Source of the DNA: Nanobdellota archaeon
GTDB lineage: Bacteria; Patescibacteriota; Minisyncoccia; UBA6257; GWB1-50-10
NCBI GenBank assembly: GCA_030695805.1
Contig: JAUYPG010000028.1
Coordinates: 1-6,160, forward strand
Reading direction: 5' to 3'
Length of the DNA: 6,160 nucleotides
Shown here: positions 6,156 to 6,160 of the stretch, in pieces
Layout of the letters: each line of letters starts with the position of its first letter
Position numbering within the stretch: the first letter of the stretch is position 1
Position numbers and translations under genes: made by a program
Notes under the pieces: generated by a model
The model's input: the letters and a program-made list of their open reading frames with translations, nothing else
Databases searched by the model: none
Told to the model about the DNA's origin: nothing

Positions 6156-6160
6156 GTTAT

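Overview
The window is one co-directional block on the minus strand, read from right to left. It holds a pilin-like gene, then the heat-shock chaperone cluster hrcA - grpE - dnaK - (membrane protein) - dnaJ. All six reading frames look intact, and about 95% of the bases are coding. The plus-strand reading frames are shadows of these genes.

The likely source is a small-genome member of the Patescibacteria (Candidate Phyla Radiation), probably Parcubacteria-like. This is inference. It rests on a much shortened HrcA, a short GrpE, weak or absent Shine-Dalgarno sequences, an A+T-rich hairpin element of a kind I recall from such genomes, and a prepilin-like protein ending in a 'GIG-NPG-L-VGG' surface-protein module. 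TGA ends four of the six genes (dnaJ, the membrane gene, hrcA, pilin-like), so the Gracilibacteria/Absconditabacteria code, in which UGA is glycine, does not apply.

Layout from right to left: 6155-5391 encodes a class III (type IV pilin-like) signal peptide protein. 5378-5343 is a compact control region in which a one-mismatch CIRCE operator covers a TTGACA -35 box, with a TATACT -10 box six bases before the hrcA ATG, so hrcA is predicted to be leaderless. hrcA (5336-4638) overlaps grpE (4641-4174) by four bases. A 129-bp A+T-rich imperfect inverted repeat built on a 7-nt period separates grpE from dnaK (4029-2125). dnaK overlaps a gene for an unrecognised polytopic membrane protein (2153-1110) by 29 bases, and eight bases separate that gene from dnaJ (1101-43). 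The dnaJ stop codon runs into a perfect 36-bp palindrome made of five GATATC units at the left edge.

How the genes work together: DnaJ (with substrate) stimulates DnaK ATP hydrolysis, GrpE exchanges the nucleotide, and HrcA represses the cluster through CIRCE. The membrane protein sits between dnaK and dnaJ and should be co-expressed with them, but its function is unknown. The most notable points are the fused operator/promoter/leaderless start, the membrane protein inside the chaperone operon, the GATATC palindrome and the heptad-built hairpin.
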